Of a stretch of 55,662 bases of DNA, positions 7,196-14,709 are shown piece by piece (the first letter of the stretch is position 1; each line of letters starts with the position of its first letter). The notes under the pieces were generated by a model. It had not been told where the DNA came from and made no database searches. It worked only from the letters and a program-made list of their open reading frames with translations. The DNA comes from JBAZYZ01 sp041659085. GTDB taxonomy: Bacteria; Patescibacteriota; Minisyncoccia; Phycocordibacterales; VMEP01. The DNA lies in contig JBAZYZ010000002.1 in the NCBI GenBank assembly GCA_041659085.1, positions 1 through 55,662 on the forward strand. The letters are read 5' to 3'. The translations under genes were made by a program, and so were the position numbers.

Positions 7196-7371
7196 CAAAA
7201 ATAGCGGAGCGATTTTGCGCCCTTGAGCACGAGAACTGCTTCTCGTGCGTGCAGGAATCAAAAAGGTTGAACGTATCGTAACGAGCCTTTGGTGAAGTGA
7301 GATGCGAAACCTGTACCGTTCCCGTAGGGAAAGATAAGTGTAACCACGGTCCTGCCAAGGGCACAAAAAAT
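7196..7371 (+). other. Structured tRNA tail element: inverted and direct copies of the tRNA-Arg 3' end
   Basis: There is no credible ORF. Right after the tRNA, 7213-7225 is an inverted copy of the acceptor strand plus flank (7188-7200), giving a 12-of-13 bp stem. A separate 7-bp hairpin follows (GCACGAG 7227-7233 with CTCGTGC 7242-7248). Then 7251-7259 (GCAGGAATC) is a perfect complement of the tRNA T-arm 3' side, 7179-7187. At 7350-7369 twenty bases (TCCTGCCAAGGGCACAAAAA) repeat 7182-7201 exactly, 168 nt downstream. 7260-7350 can form further stems, for example TTCCC-GTA-GGGAA. The inverted copy could pair with either direct copy. The same architecture follows tRNA-His. Function unknown. Confidence 0.75.
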
Positions 7372-7417
7372 AAGCGTACTCGCGACCATGTCAATTAGTG
7401 TTATTGTGTTGGTATCC

Positions 7418-7489
7418 GCCCTCGTAGTTGAATGGATACAATACCTCCCTCCGAAGGAGGTGGTGACGGTTCGATTCCGTCCGAGGGCA
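7418..7489 (+). tRNA. tRNA-Arg (anticodon CCG)
   Basis: Acceptor GCCCTCG/CGAGGGC, anticodon stem CCTCC/GGAGG with loop CTCCGAA (anticodon CCG, reading CGG), T-arm GACGG-TTCGATT-CCGTC, discriminator A. CCA is not encoded. It lies 47 nt after the tail element of the upstream tRNA-Arg and may share its transcript. Confidence 0.95.
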
Positions 7490-7495
7490 CTGTAA

Positions 7496-7981
7496 TTAAA
7501 ATCCCAAAAAATCCATTATTGATTCGGATATCGGCACGGCGTGCTCCTCCTCATGGAGATTGTTGAAAAGGATTTCTTTTATTTTTTCGCTGTTTGCGGT
7601 GCCTATGGGAATGATAATCAGTGGTAGAATCGGGCGTTTTAATTTGAAAAACAGCTGGGGCGGCTGCATTTTGTCGTTAATCCAAAATGACTCGATATTC
7701 TGGTATGTGTAGAGTTTTTTGCCTATTTTTATGCCGCGTTCATCTATCCGGAATTCTTTTTCTTCCGGTGGTTGGTAAGAATGTACCGCAACGGAGAAAG
7801 CGGAGACGATTATAAGAACGGCAAACAGATAATTTTGGAAAATAATAGCGGCGATTGCGACAGCGATGGAAACAATGACAAGCGCCCAATACCAGTCGCG
7901 GGTCTTCTCTCTGTATTCGTATTCATAACCGCGCCAGGAAACCATCGGCTGGTTTTCTTTTTTGGTATCGTGTTTATCCAC
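7496..7981 (-). CDS. Small membrane protein of unknown function
   Basis: A 161-residue protein: a charged N-terminus with WRGYEYEYREKTRDWYWAL, two closely spaced membrane helices (about residues 32-49 and 51-66), then a cytoplasmic domain (EFRIDERGIKIGKKLYTYQNIESFWI) resembling the PH-like or DUF5673-type domains of small bacterial membrane proteins. The GTG start at 7981 is supported by a TAAAGT box six nt upstream (7993-7988). It ends 6 nt from tRNA-Arg(CCG), convergent to it. No function is assigned. Confidence 0.7.
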   Translation of the reverse strand: MDKHDTKKENQPMVSWRGYEYEYREKTRDWYWALVIVSIAVAIAAIIFQNYLFAVLIIVSAFSVAVHSYQPPEEKEFRIDERGIKIGKKLYTYQNIESFWINDKMQPPQLFFKLKRPILPLIIIPIGTANSEKIKEILFNNLHEEEHAVPISESIMDFLGF

Positions 7982-8028
7982 GCCCTAACTTTAGCATTTT
8001 TGACGGTAAACAAAAATGCCTTTATTGG

Positions 8029-8113
8029 CGGATGGGGTGAGATTCGAACTCACGGTGGGTTGCCCCACTCTTGTTTTCAAGACAAGTGCGTTAGACCACT
8101 CCGCCACCCATCC
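8029..8113 (-). tRNA. tRNA-Ser (anticodon TGA)
   Basis: On the minus strand: acceptor GGATGGG/CCCATCC, anticodon stem CTTGT/ACAAG with loop CTTGAAA (anticodon TGA), a long class II variable arm, T-arm with TTCGAAT, discriminator G. CCA is not encoded. A 9-bp hairpin GCATTTTTG/CAAAAATGC lies just downstream, before the next minus-strand gene. Confidence 0.95.
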
Positions 8114-8171
8114 ATCCGGAACAAATTTAATCTAACATGGACACTGCGTTTTATCCATACGCCCTTTTTGC

Positions 8172-8177
8172 TATAGT
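8172..8177 (+). promoter_or_regulatory. -10 box of the aminotransferase gene
   Basis: TATAGT ends six nt before the ATG at 8184. Confidence 0.55.
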
Positions 8178-8183
8178 GTCCTT

Positions 8184-9497
8184 ATGCGTAACAACATTGT
8201 CCATCCAGGCGCCGACGAGCTAACGTATGAAATACGCGAGATTGTGGACTTTGGAAACGAACTCGAGAAACAGGGTGTCAAAATGGTTTGGGAAAATATC
8301 GGAGACCCGGTTGCTAAGGGCGAGAAGCTGCCCCCGTGGATGCGCGGAATTATTAAGCGGATTATGGACGAAGATGACAAGGTTTTCGGTTATTCGCCGA
8401 CCAGCGGGCTTCTGGAAACAAGGATATTTTTGGCAAACCAGAGGAAGAAGGAAACAGGCATAGACATAACCCCGGATGACATTTTGTTTTTTAACGGGCT
8501 GGGTGACGCCATATCAAAAGTTTACACATATTTGAACGGGCACACCCGGGTTATCGGGCCGTCGCCCGCCTACCCGACGCACTCTTCGGCGGAAGCGGCA
8601 CACTCCGGTTCACATCATATAACTTACGAACTAAACCCGCGTCGCAATTGGCTGCCCGATTTGGAAGAATTGCGCAATAAGGTTAAATTCAACCCCAATA
8701 TTTCGGGGATTCTTATAATAAACCCGGACAACCCGACGGGCATGATTTATCCGAAACGTGTTTTGGAAGAAATTGTGTCAATTGCGCGCGAATTTGATTT
8801 ATTTATAGTTTGCGACGAGATTTATTCAAACCTTCATTACGGCGGGGAGAAAATGGTTCCGCTTGCCTCGGTCATAGGAGAAGTGCCGGCTATCGTTATG
8901 AGAGGTCTTTCCAAGGAAGTGCCATGGCCCGGGGCGCGTTGCGGGTGGATAGAGATGTACAACAAAGACAGAGACCCGTTTTTTGCCCGCTACACGAAAA
9001 CCTTGCTTGACGCCAAACGCCTTGAAGTGTGTTCAACAACGCTTCCCCAGCGCGCCTTGCCTCTGATTTTTTCACATCCGGAATTTGGCGGCTATGTCGC
9101 CGGAAGGAATAGCAATTACGAAAAGCGCGCCAATATTGCCTATGATATATTCCGGTCAGTTTCAGGCATTATTGCGCCTAAGCCCGCAGGGGCTTTTTAT
9201 ATGACAGTCGTGTTTGAAGACGGCGCGCTAAACGGCAGGCAGACACTTCAAATACCTGAAGATAAGGTCAGAGAAACGGTCTTAGGGAAGACAAATAAGC
9301 TGGATGGGAAAGGTTTTGATAAACGTTTCGCCTATTACCTCATGGGGGCGACCGGCATATGCGTTGTTCCTCTTTCCGGTTTCAATTCCGAGCTTCCGGG
9401 GTTCCGTCTGACACTGCTCGAGCCGGATGAAAAAGTTTTTGAAGATACAATGAAGATTATAGCAAAATCTATTAAGGAATATTTGAATTCGGCGTAA
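8184..9497 (+). CDS. PLP-dependent aminotransferase, class I/II (AlaA/AspC-like)
   Basis: A 437-residue fold-type I aminotransferase. Visible are FGYSPTSGLLETR near the N-terminus, the PLP-contacting segments NPDNPTGM and VCDEIYSNLHYGG, and the Schiff-base lysine in RGLSKEVPWPGARCGW. The carboxylate-binding arginine is probably in PGFRLTLLEPDE near the end. The family swaps amino groups between an amino acid and 2-oxoglutarate; the closest motif pattern is that of AlaA-type alanine/aspartate aminotransferases. Substrate specificity is inferred only. It begins after tRNA-Ser and is followed 5 nt later by ruvX. Confidence 0.88.
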   Translation: MRNNIVHPGADELTYEIREIVDFGNELEKQGVKMVWENIGDPVAKGEKLPPWMRGIIKRIMDEDDKVFGYSPTSGLLETRIFLANQRKKETGIDITPDDILFFNGLGDAISKVYTYLNGHTRVIGPSPAYPTHSSAEAAHSGSHHITYELNPRRNWLPDLEELRNKVKFNPNISGILIINPDNPTGMIYPKRVLEEIVSIAREFDLFIVCDEIYSNLHYGGEKMVPLASVIGEVPAIVMRGLSKEVPWPGARCGWIEMYNKDRDPFFARYTKTLLDAKRLEVCSTTLPQRALPLIFSHPEFGGYVAGRNSNYEKRANIAYDIFRSVSGIIAPKPAGAFYMTVVFEDGALNGRQTLQIPEDKVRETVLGKTNKLDGKGFDKRFAYYLMGATGICVVPLSGFNSELPGFRLTLLEPDEKVFEDTMKIIAKSIKEYLNSA

Positions 9498-9502
9498 AAC
9501 AT

Positions 9503-9904
9503 ATGGCAAAAATTTTAGGAATTGACTACGGGGCCAAGAGAATAGGGGTGGCGATGTCGGACGAAGGAGGCAGGGTTGCTTTTCCGTTCTCTGTTGTTCC
9601 GAATGACAAAAACGCGTTGTTCACGCTCCGGAGTCTGTGCGGGGAAGAAAAAATCGGGAGGATCGTGGTAGGGGAGTCTTTGAATTCGCGCGGCGAAGAC
9701 AACCAGGTTATGGCGGCGGCCCGTTTGTTTGTTGAAACTCTGGCGGAAGAAACCGCGTTGCCGGTTTCTTTTGAGCAGGAGTTTTTGACTAGCGTGGAGG
9801 CTCACCGTTCGTCGTTTGAGGAGCAGGGGAAGAAGGGTCGCCAGGAGGTTGACTCAAGCGCCGCCGCGCTCATACTTCAAAGATATCTGGATAAACAAAA
9901 ATAA
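9503..9904 (+). CDS. ruvX: Putative pre-16S rRNA nuclease, RuvX/YqgF family
   Basis: A 133-residue RNase H-fold nuclease that matures the 5' end of 16S rRNA in the characterised homologue. Catalytic carboxylates are visible in LGIDYGAKRIGVA (Asp7), VSFEQEFLTSVEA (family DER motif written here as EQE) and EVDSSAAALILQRYLD. The ATG at 9503 is five nt after the aminotransferase stop, so the two are co-transcribed. Confidence 0.92.
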   Translation: MAKILGIDYGAKRIGVAMSDEGGRVAFPFSVVPNDKNALFTLRSLCGEEKIGRIVVGESLNSRGEDNQVMAAARLFVETLAEETALPVSFEQEFLTSVEAHRSSFEEQGKKGRQEVDSSAAALILQRYLDKQK

Positions 9905-9911
9905 AATTGCA

Positions 9912-10613
9912 ATGAAAAAGCAAAAACTGGAAGACAATCCGTTTGAAGAAGAAAAGATAGCCAGGGAGTGGATTATAAGTGTTGAAAATGAAAAAGGACT
10001 AATTAGAGATAGGGAGATTTACCCGGAACTTTTTGAATGGACAAAGAAAAATAACCCCAAATTGCTCGTAGAAATTGGTTCTGGTCAAGGAATTTGCTCA
10101 ACTAAAGTTAAACTTGGGCGCAGCGCAAAATATGTTGGAATAGAGCCGTCTCGGCCACTTGTTGCCCGCGCCCGGGATATTTATAAAAGTCATAATAAAA
10201 AGTTTTTGATTGGTAGCGCGTATAAACTACCCTTACGTTCTGGCTCTGTGGATGGCGTGTTTTCTGTTAATGTGTGGTTCCATTTGAAAAACCTCGATAC
10301 TGCGGCAAAAGAAATAAAGAGAGTACTGAAGAAAAATAAGCGCTTTTATATTATTACTGGCAACCCAAGTACTTATGAAATATGGGAGCGCTTCTTTTTT
10401 GATTATAAAAAAAAGAAAGGGGTGTTGGATGGTAAGGTTAGGGTCCCGATACAGCACCTTTCAAGAAACATTTTTTTTCTCCATTCTTTGAGTAATATAA
10501 TAAAATCTCTTGAGGTAAATGGGTTAGCGATAGGTAGTGTTAAAGTGATTGGCTTTGCGAAGAGAGATAAGATGAGGGGAATTTTTATAGGAATAGAGGG
10601 TTATAAAACATAA
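9912..10613 (+). CDS. SAM-dependent methyltransferase (class I)
   Basis: A 233-residue Rossmann-fold methyltransferase. The SAM-binding motif I is LLVEIGSGQGICS, followed by acidic VGIEPS, the motif-II-like GSAYKLPLRSGSVDGVFS and the strand FYIITGNPS. This is the Methyltransf_11/25 type used on small molecules or lipids; the substrate is unknown. The start at 9912 was preferred to 9816 because the longer version runs over ruvX and is low-complexity basic. Base composition is clearly more A+T-rich than the neighbours (many AAA, ATA, AAT codons), which may mark recent acquisition. Confidence 0.8.
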   Translation: MKKQKLEDNPFEEEKIAREWIISVENEKGLIRDREIYPELFEWTKKNNPKLLVEIGSGQGICSTKVKLGRSAKYVGIEPSRPLVARARDIYKSHNKKFLIGSAYKLPLRSGSVDGVFSVNVWFHLKNLDTAAKEIKRVLKKNKRFYIITGNPSTYEIWERFFFDYKKKKGVLDGKVRVPIQHLSRNIFFLHSLSNIIKSLEVNGLAIGSVKVIGFAKRDKMRGIFIGIEGYKT

Positions 10614-10615
10614 AT

Positions 10616-10942
10616 ATGATAACAATAGATGATTTTAAAAAGTGTGAAATAAAAATAGGGACCATTCTATCGGCGGAAAAAGTGCCCGATGCTGACCGGT
10701 TGGTGAAACTTTCCATTGACTTGGGAGAGGGAGCGCCCAGGCAGATTGTCTCAGGTATCGCTGAATTTTTCCCGGACGTATCTGTGCTGATCGGACGGCA
10801 GGTTCCGGTTTTGACGAATCTCCTCCCCCGCGCGATCCGGGGCCTCGAGTCAAATGGCATGGTGCTTTATTCCGTGGGAGACTCTTTTCTTACGACAGTC
10901 TCTCCGGGCGATACTGTGCCGAACGGAACACCTGTCAGGTAG
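10616..10942 (+). CDS. Stand-alone tRNA-binding domain protein (EMAP II/CsaA/MetRS-C type)
   Basis: A 108-residue OB-fold with the Trbp111/CsaA pattern: IDDFKKCEIKIGTILSAEKV, DADRLVKLSIDLGE, RQIVSGIAEF, then VPVLTNLLPRAIRGLESNGMVL. Such domains bind the elbow of tRNA and in many bacteria are fused to the C-terminus of methionyl-tRNA synthetase. The MetRS in this window (52303) ends without that domain, so this free copy may act in trans. It begins 2 nt after the methyltransferase stop. Confidence 0.88.
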   Translation: MITIDDFKKCEIKIGTILSAEKVPDADRLVKLSIDLGEGAPRQIVSGIAEFFPDVSVLIGRQVPVLTNLLPRAIRGLESNGMVLYSVGDSFLTTVSPGDTVPNGTPVR

Positions 10943-10995
10943 TGTGAATATTTTCCTACTTTTTGCGGAGTTAATGCCGTATAATTATGGTCTAG

Positions 10996-12081
10996 ATGGA
11001 TAACATTTTAACAAAACTTTTCCCGATAGGCCGTTCCGCTAAAACACCGAAAGTCGGCTTGGATATCTCCGGGCATTCTCTGCGTTTTGTCGAACTTTTA
11101 CCGAGGGGTAAAGGGTATGTGCTGGGACACTTTGGTGAGAAGAAAATACCCGACGGTGTTATGCAGGACGGAAAAATAAAAGATATGGAAGAGTTAAAAA
11201 CGGCTCTTAGTTCGCTGCGCTCCAAGTATCGCATGGCATCAGTCAATGTTTCCGTCCCGGGAGGCAAGACTCATTTTATCCGAATGGGTTTGTCATGCGC
11301 CGATGGATGCGATGTGCGCGCCGCCGTAGAATCGAAAATCGGGGAGCATCTTATTTCCGGCAGTTCAGGAGATTTTGTTTTTGACCATGCTGTTATTTCT
11401 CAAAACGAATCTGAATGCGATGTTGAAGTGTCGCTATTCCCGCGGGAAATCAAAGAAGACTACATGAGACTGTTTGAAGGCACCGGACTTACGCCGTCTG
11501 TTTTTGAATCCGAGGAAAAAGCCATAGGGAGGTCGGTGCTGCCGCGCGGCGACAAAGGAACACGGATGATTATAGATTTTGGACGGATTCAGGCGGGTGT
11601 TTTTATAGTTTCCAAAGGCATACCTATGCTCGCGGCAACGCTCGGTTTGGGGGAGCAAATTATTATTGACGCCATAAAAGAAAAATTTGGGGTATCCGAA
11701 GAAAAAGCCGAGAGAATGAAACGGGAATACGGTCTTGTTAAAAGTTCCAATGACAGAGATTTTTTCCTGACACTCGCGCGGCCGCTTTCAAAGATGAAAG
11801 ATGAAATAGATAAACTTTTTATATATTGGCGCAACTATTCCGCGGAGCAGGGGAAGAAAAGTGAAAAGATAGAAAGTGTTATTTTGTGCGGCGCCGGGGC
11901 AGGCCTTCCCGGGCTTTCGGACTACCTTTCCGCCAATTTAAGGGTCCCGGTAAGTGTGGCCAACGTGTGGGTGAATGTTAACTCCTTTGACGAATATATT
12001 CCGGAGATTCCTTTAAATGACTCGCTCCGCTACGCCGCGGCCATAGGCCTCGCCTTAAGGGGTGTTTACGAAAGAGAGTAA
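10996..12081 (+). CDS. pilM: Type IV pilus assembly protein PilM-like ATPase
   Basis: A 361-residue actin/FtsA-like protein. The start GLDISGHSLRFVEL is phosphate loop 1 of the fold; MIIDFGRIQAGVFIV is the second phosphate segment, and ILCGAGAGLPGLSDYLSANL is the adenosine motif. PilM binds the cytoplasmic tail of PilN at the inner membrane and links it to the pilus motor. No other pilus gene lies next to it. TATAAT at 10980-10985 is the likely -10, ten nt upstream of the start. Confidence 0.85.
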   Translation: MDNILTKLFPIGRSAKTPKVGLDISGHSLRFVELLPRGKGYVLGHFGEKKIPDGVMQDGKIKDMEELKTALSSLRSKYRMASVNVSVPGGKTHFIRMGLSCADGCDVRAAVESKIGEHLISGSSGDFVFDHAVISQNESECDVEVSLFPREIKEDYMRLFEGTGLTPSVFESEEKAIGRSVLPRGDKGTRMIIDFGRIQAGVFIVSKGIPMLAATLGLGEQIIIDAIKEKFGVSEEKAERMKREYGLVKSSNDRDFFLTLARPLSKMKDEIDKLFIYWRNYSAEQGKKSEKIESVILCGAGAGLPGLSDYLSANLRVPVSVANVWVNVNSFDEYIPEIPLNDSLRYAAAIGLALRGVYERE

Positions 12082-12131
12082 ACCGTGTAGCGTATATTAG
12101 TGAATAGTAATTATGTTAGCGTTTGTGCATT

Positions 12132-12203
12132 GCCCTCGTAGCTTAATGGATAAAGCAGGACTCTTCTAAGGTCTTGATGGGGGTTCGATTCCCTCCGAGG
12201 GCA
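12132..12203 (+). tRNA. tRNA-Arg (anticodon TCT)
   Basis: Acceptor GCCCTCG/CGAGGGC, identical to that of tRNA-Arg(CCG). The anticodon stem GGACT/GGTCT has two wobble pairs and the loop is CTTCTAA (anticodon TCT, codons AGA/AGG). T-arm with TTCGATT, discriminator A, no encoded CCA. A protein-coding frame opens just after it. Confidence 0.93.
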
Positions 12204-12204
12204 C

Positions 12205-12615
12205 TTGAACAAAGTGAAAACTATAGAACCCAAAAAATATAAAATAAGAGTTGTCCGTGGCGCATTTGTTGATCCAGATCTCCTAGATGAGCTTGGTGCG
12301 AAGACAATAGAAAAATTAGAGCATGGTGGTTGGGAAAGTATTGACGAGGTTGTTGTTGATTTAGGGCGAATCAAGGAGTTGCAGAAAAATATGACACGGC
12401 ACTACGATGATACTGTTGTTCCGTGGTACATGGATGGGTATGATGCCAAAGACAGAAATAAATTAGTTGTCGCTTTTGGAGCAGATGATGGAGAAGGAGG
12501 AAAAATTTTTAAATTTTTGAGAAATGATAAAAGAGAAATTGGCGAAGTGGTGAAATACGGGATAAGTAAAGGTATTCCAAAGGAGCAAATGGATTTTGCG
12601 GATATAGATTTTTGA
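12205..12615 (+). CDS. Hypothetical protein directly downstream of tRNA-Arg(TCT)
   Basis: A 136-residue soluble, charged protein that I do not recognise. It has no membrane helix, signal or clear motif; the middle part (VVPWYMDGYDAKDRNKLVVA) and an acidic end are the only distinctive parts. The first possible start is TTG at 12205, one nt after the tRNA; GTG at 12214 is an alternative. Like the methyltransferase at 9912 it is A+T-rich compared with the neighbours. It should be co-transcribed with the tRNA. Confidence 0.6.
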   Translation: MNKVKTIEPKKYKIRVVRGAFVDPDLLDELGAKTIEKLEHGGWESIDEVVVDLGRIKELQKNMTRHYDDTVVPWYMDGYDAKDRNKLVVAFGADDGEGGKIFKFLRNDKREIGEVVKYGISKGIPKEQMDFADIDF

Positions 12616-12736
12616 AGTTACTTATAGATAGATGACCAGGCCAAGGACATTTTTTATCGCCGCCGCTAAAAAAATTTCTCGACCCCGACTCGTGGTTTCG
12701 CCTGTTGACGAAACATCACTGCGTCTCCCGCAAACT

Positions 12737-12764
12737 AAAAAATCACGGGTAGCCGTGATTTTTT
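12737..12764 (-). terminator. Bidirectional terminator beside tRNA-Val
   Basis: ATCACGG-GTAG-CCGTGAT flanked by A and T runs, so it can work on both strands. On the tRNA-Val side the stem can extend outward through CAAAC/GTTTG toward the CCC of the tRNA acceptor end. 12616-12736 holds no convincing gene; it contains GTTTCG/CGAAAC and the decamer ACCCCGACTC (the complement of GAGTCGGGGT). Confidence 0.85.
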
Positions 12765-12772
12765 CGCGTTTG

Positions 12773-12845
12773 TGGGCGGTAGAGGACTCGAACCTCTGAC
12801 CTTCGCTGTGTAAAAGCGTTGCTCTACCAACTGAGCTAACCGCCC
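12773..12845 (-). tRNA. tRNA-Val (anticodon TAC)
   Basis: Minus strand: acceptor GGGCGGT/ACCGCCC, anticodon loop TTTACAC (anticodon TAC) on a stem whose first pair is A-A, T-arm with TTCGAGT, discriminator A. CCA is not encoded. A terminator follows 9 nt downstream. Confidence 0.95.
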
Positions 12846-12942
12846 AAGATAACTTACAACCTATAACCTACAATGAAAATGTAATCACGGCAAGGTTATT
12901 ATGATCCTGTAACTAATCGCATCTGCTTCGGGTATTTACTGA

Positions 12943-12948
12943 TATAAT
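12943..12948 (+). promoter_or_regulatory. -10 box of the acylphosphatase-uppS operon
   Basis: TATAAT ends eight nt before the ATG at 12957. Confidence 0.55.
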
Positions 12949-12956
12949 TATTTCAT

Positions 12957-13247
12957 ATGAATGAACGTCTTGAAGCGAAAATAACCGGACGCGTGCAGTT
13001 TGTCATGTTCCGGGATTTCGTTAACCGGAGGGCCAGAGCCCTTGGTATTTTGGGCACAGTGGAAAACATGGAAGACGGTTCGGTTTTTGTGGTGGCTGAG
13101 GGTGATAGAAAAAAACTTGAAGAGCTTCTCGCTCAATTGAAAAAAGGTTCTATTTTTGCTAGGGTTTTATCTATTGAGGCGAAATGGCTCCCCGGGACGG
13201 GTGTGTTTAAGGATTTCAGGATTCTTTTTTATGGCAGACAAAACTGA
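12957..13247 (+). CDS. acyP: Acylphosphatase
   Basis: A 96-residue enzyme hydrolysing carboxyl-phosphate mixed anhydrides such as acetyl- or carbamoyl-phosphate. The phosphate loop reads GRVQFVMFR, with catalytic Arg19, followed by NRRARALGILGTVEN with catalytic Asn37. In the family loop GRVQGVxFR the second glycine is Phe here. The last 17 nt overlap uppS, so the two are translationally coupled. Its role next to isoprenoid synthesis is unclear. Confidence 0.9.
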   Translation: MNERLEAKITGRVQFVMFRDFVNRRARALGILGTVENMEDGSVFVVAEGDRKKLEELLAQLKKGSIFARVLSIEAKWLPGTGVFKDFRILFYGRQN

Positions 13248-13935
13248 CAATTACCCCAAATCGATAGGCATTATCATGGACGGTAACCGCCGCTGGGCCA
13301 AGGCTCGCGGTTTTTTGCCGATGAAGGGGCACGAGGCCGGATACGAGAAGTTCAAAGAATTTATCCGCTGGGCCAAAGGTTTTGGAATTGAGACTGTTTA
13401 TGTTTACGCCTTTTCAACAGAAAACTGGAAGCGCCAAGAAAACGAGGTCGATTACCTGATGAGCCTGTTTACCAGAGTCATAGGCGCTGACGCCAAGGAG
13501 TTGATCGGGGAAAGAGTGCGTGTAAAATTTGTCGGACAGCTTGATAAGTTTTCTCCAGCCATACGTCTGGGAATAAAAGCTCTTGAAAGGGCCACGAGTA
13601 AATTCGCCGGGACAACTCTTGTTGTCTGTGTTTCTTACGGCGGCCGGGCGGAAATCATATCCGCGGTGAAGGAAATGGCAAAGAAGGAGGGTGCGAAAAA
13701 CATCGCCAAACTTGATGAAAAGACATTTTCAAAATATCTTTGGACGGCCGGAAGCCCGGACCCGGAACTTATCATAAGGACGAGCGGAGAAGTAAGGACG
13801 TCAAATTTTCTGCCATGGCAGGCGGTGTACAGCGAATGGTTTTTTACCAAGACACTATGGCCGGCGTTTACCAGGCGCGAGTTTGAGAGCATACTCCGCG
13901 ATTTTGCCAAGCGTGAAGTGAGGCGCGGAAAATAA
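13231..13935 (+). CDS. uppS: Undecaprenyl diphosphate synthase (cis-prenyltransferase)
   Basis: Condenses isopentenyl diphosphate units onto farnesyl diphosphate to make the C55 carrier lipid for cell wall synthesis. Key motifs are IGIIMDGNRRWAKARG (catalytic Asp), YAFSTENWKR, and near the end LIIRTSGEVRTSNFLPW. The start at 13231 gives MADKTDNYPKSIGIIMDG, the normal family N-terminus; the frame is open further upstream but runs over acyP. 234 residues. With idi at 16172 it suggests that isoprenoid precursors are handled here although no full MEP or mevalonate pathway is visible. Confidence 0.95.
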   Translation: MADKTDNYPKSIGIIMDGNRRWAKARGFLPMKGHEAGYEKFKEFIRWAKGFGIETVYVYAFSTENWKRQENEVDYLMSLFTRVIGADAKELIGERVRVKFVGQLDKFSPAIRLGIKALERATSKFAGTTLVVCVSYGGRAEIISAVKEMAKKEGAKNIAKLDEKTFSKYLWTAGSPDPELIIRTSGEVRTSNFLPWQAVYSEWFFTKTLWPAFTRREFESILRDFAKREVRRGK

Positions 13936-13939
13936 TTTT

Positions 13940-14680
13940 ATGGATATTCCCGAAATACTCTATGAGGACAAAAATGTCTTCGTTTTCAATAAGCCGTCCG
14001 GGCTCATGGTTCACGCCGACGGACGCACCAAAGAAGTCACGCTGGCCGACATGCTCCTAAAAAAATACCCCAAGATGAAAAATGTTGGCGAGCCGGCGCG
14101 TTTTGTCGGGAGCGGCGGCGAAGAAAAAACAATCTATCGTCCGGGAATCGTGCACCGCCTGGACAAGGATACCTCAGGCGCGCTTGTTGTGGCGAAAAAC
14201 CAGAAATCGTTTGAGTTTCTGAAAAAGCAGTTTCAGGACAGGGTTATCGCGAAAAAATATCTGGCCGTCGTTTACGGCAACGTAAAAAACGACAGGGGTG
14301 TCATCGACCGCCCTATCGGACGGAGTAAAAGCGATTTTAGGAAATGGTCGGCGACGCGCGGGGCAAGGGGCGAGATGAGGGAGGCGGTGACGGAGTATAA
14401 AGTACTGAAGCGTTTCTCCGACAAAAAAGGGGAACGGTTTACTCTGCTTGAAGTTTCCCCCAAGACCGGAAGAACGCACCAAATACGCGTTCACTTGAAG
14501 GCGATAAATTATTCCATCGTGGGGGATAAGTTGTATGGCGGTTCACGCCCCGCGGCTCTTGGTTTCGGGCGCACGGCGCTCCATGCCGCATCCGTTTCTT
14601 TTGAAACAAGCCCCGGCAAAAAGGTTAGCGTGGAGGCGCCGCTGCCGGAAGATTTTCGAAAGGTTGCGGTCGCGTCTTAG
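13940..14680 (+). CDS. RluA/RluD-family pseudouridine synthase
   Basis: A 246-residue enzyme converting uridine to pseudouridine in rRNA or tRNA. The catalytic aspartate is in the motif GIVHRLDKDTSGALVVAKN; ILYEDKNVFVFNKPSGLMVH opens the fold and SPKTGRTHQIRVHL is the conserved C-terminal motif. There is no N-terminal S4 domain, which is more like RluA or YciL-type short members than full RluD. It starts 4 nt after uppS. The target uridine cannot be told. Confidence 0.92.
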   Translation: MDIPEILYEDKNVFVFNKPSGLMVHADGRTKEVTLADMLLKKYPKMKNVGEPARFVGSGGEEKTIYRPGIVHRLDKDTSGALVVAKNQKSFEFLKKQFQDRVIAKKYLAVVYGNVKNDRGVIDRPIGRSKSDFRKWSATRGARGEMREAVTEYKVLKRFSDKKGERFTLLEVSPKTGRTHQIRVHLKAINYSIVGDKLYGGSRPAALGFGRTALHAASVSFETSPGKKVSVEAPLPEDFRKVAVAS

Positions 14681-14709
14681 GTATGGTACATTTTCCCCAT
14701 TAAATAGAG

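Noticed and set aside
7219..7362. A second, intron-containing tRNA-Arg (acceptor-like GCCCTTG at 7219 and CAAGGGC at 7356)
   Set aside because: The ends could form an acceptor stem, but no D-arm, anticodon arm or T-arm fits between them; the GCCCTTG is better explained as the inverted copy of the real tRNA end.
7196..7371. Interpretation as an integrated mobile element with att repeats
   Set aside because: Direct repeats at a tRNA 3' end suggest attL/attR, but 168 nt cannot hold an integrase and the inverted copy is unexplained by simple integration. Kept only as an alternative.
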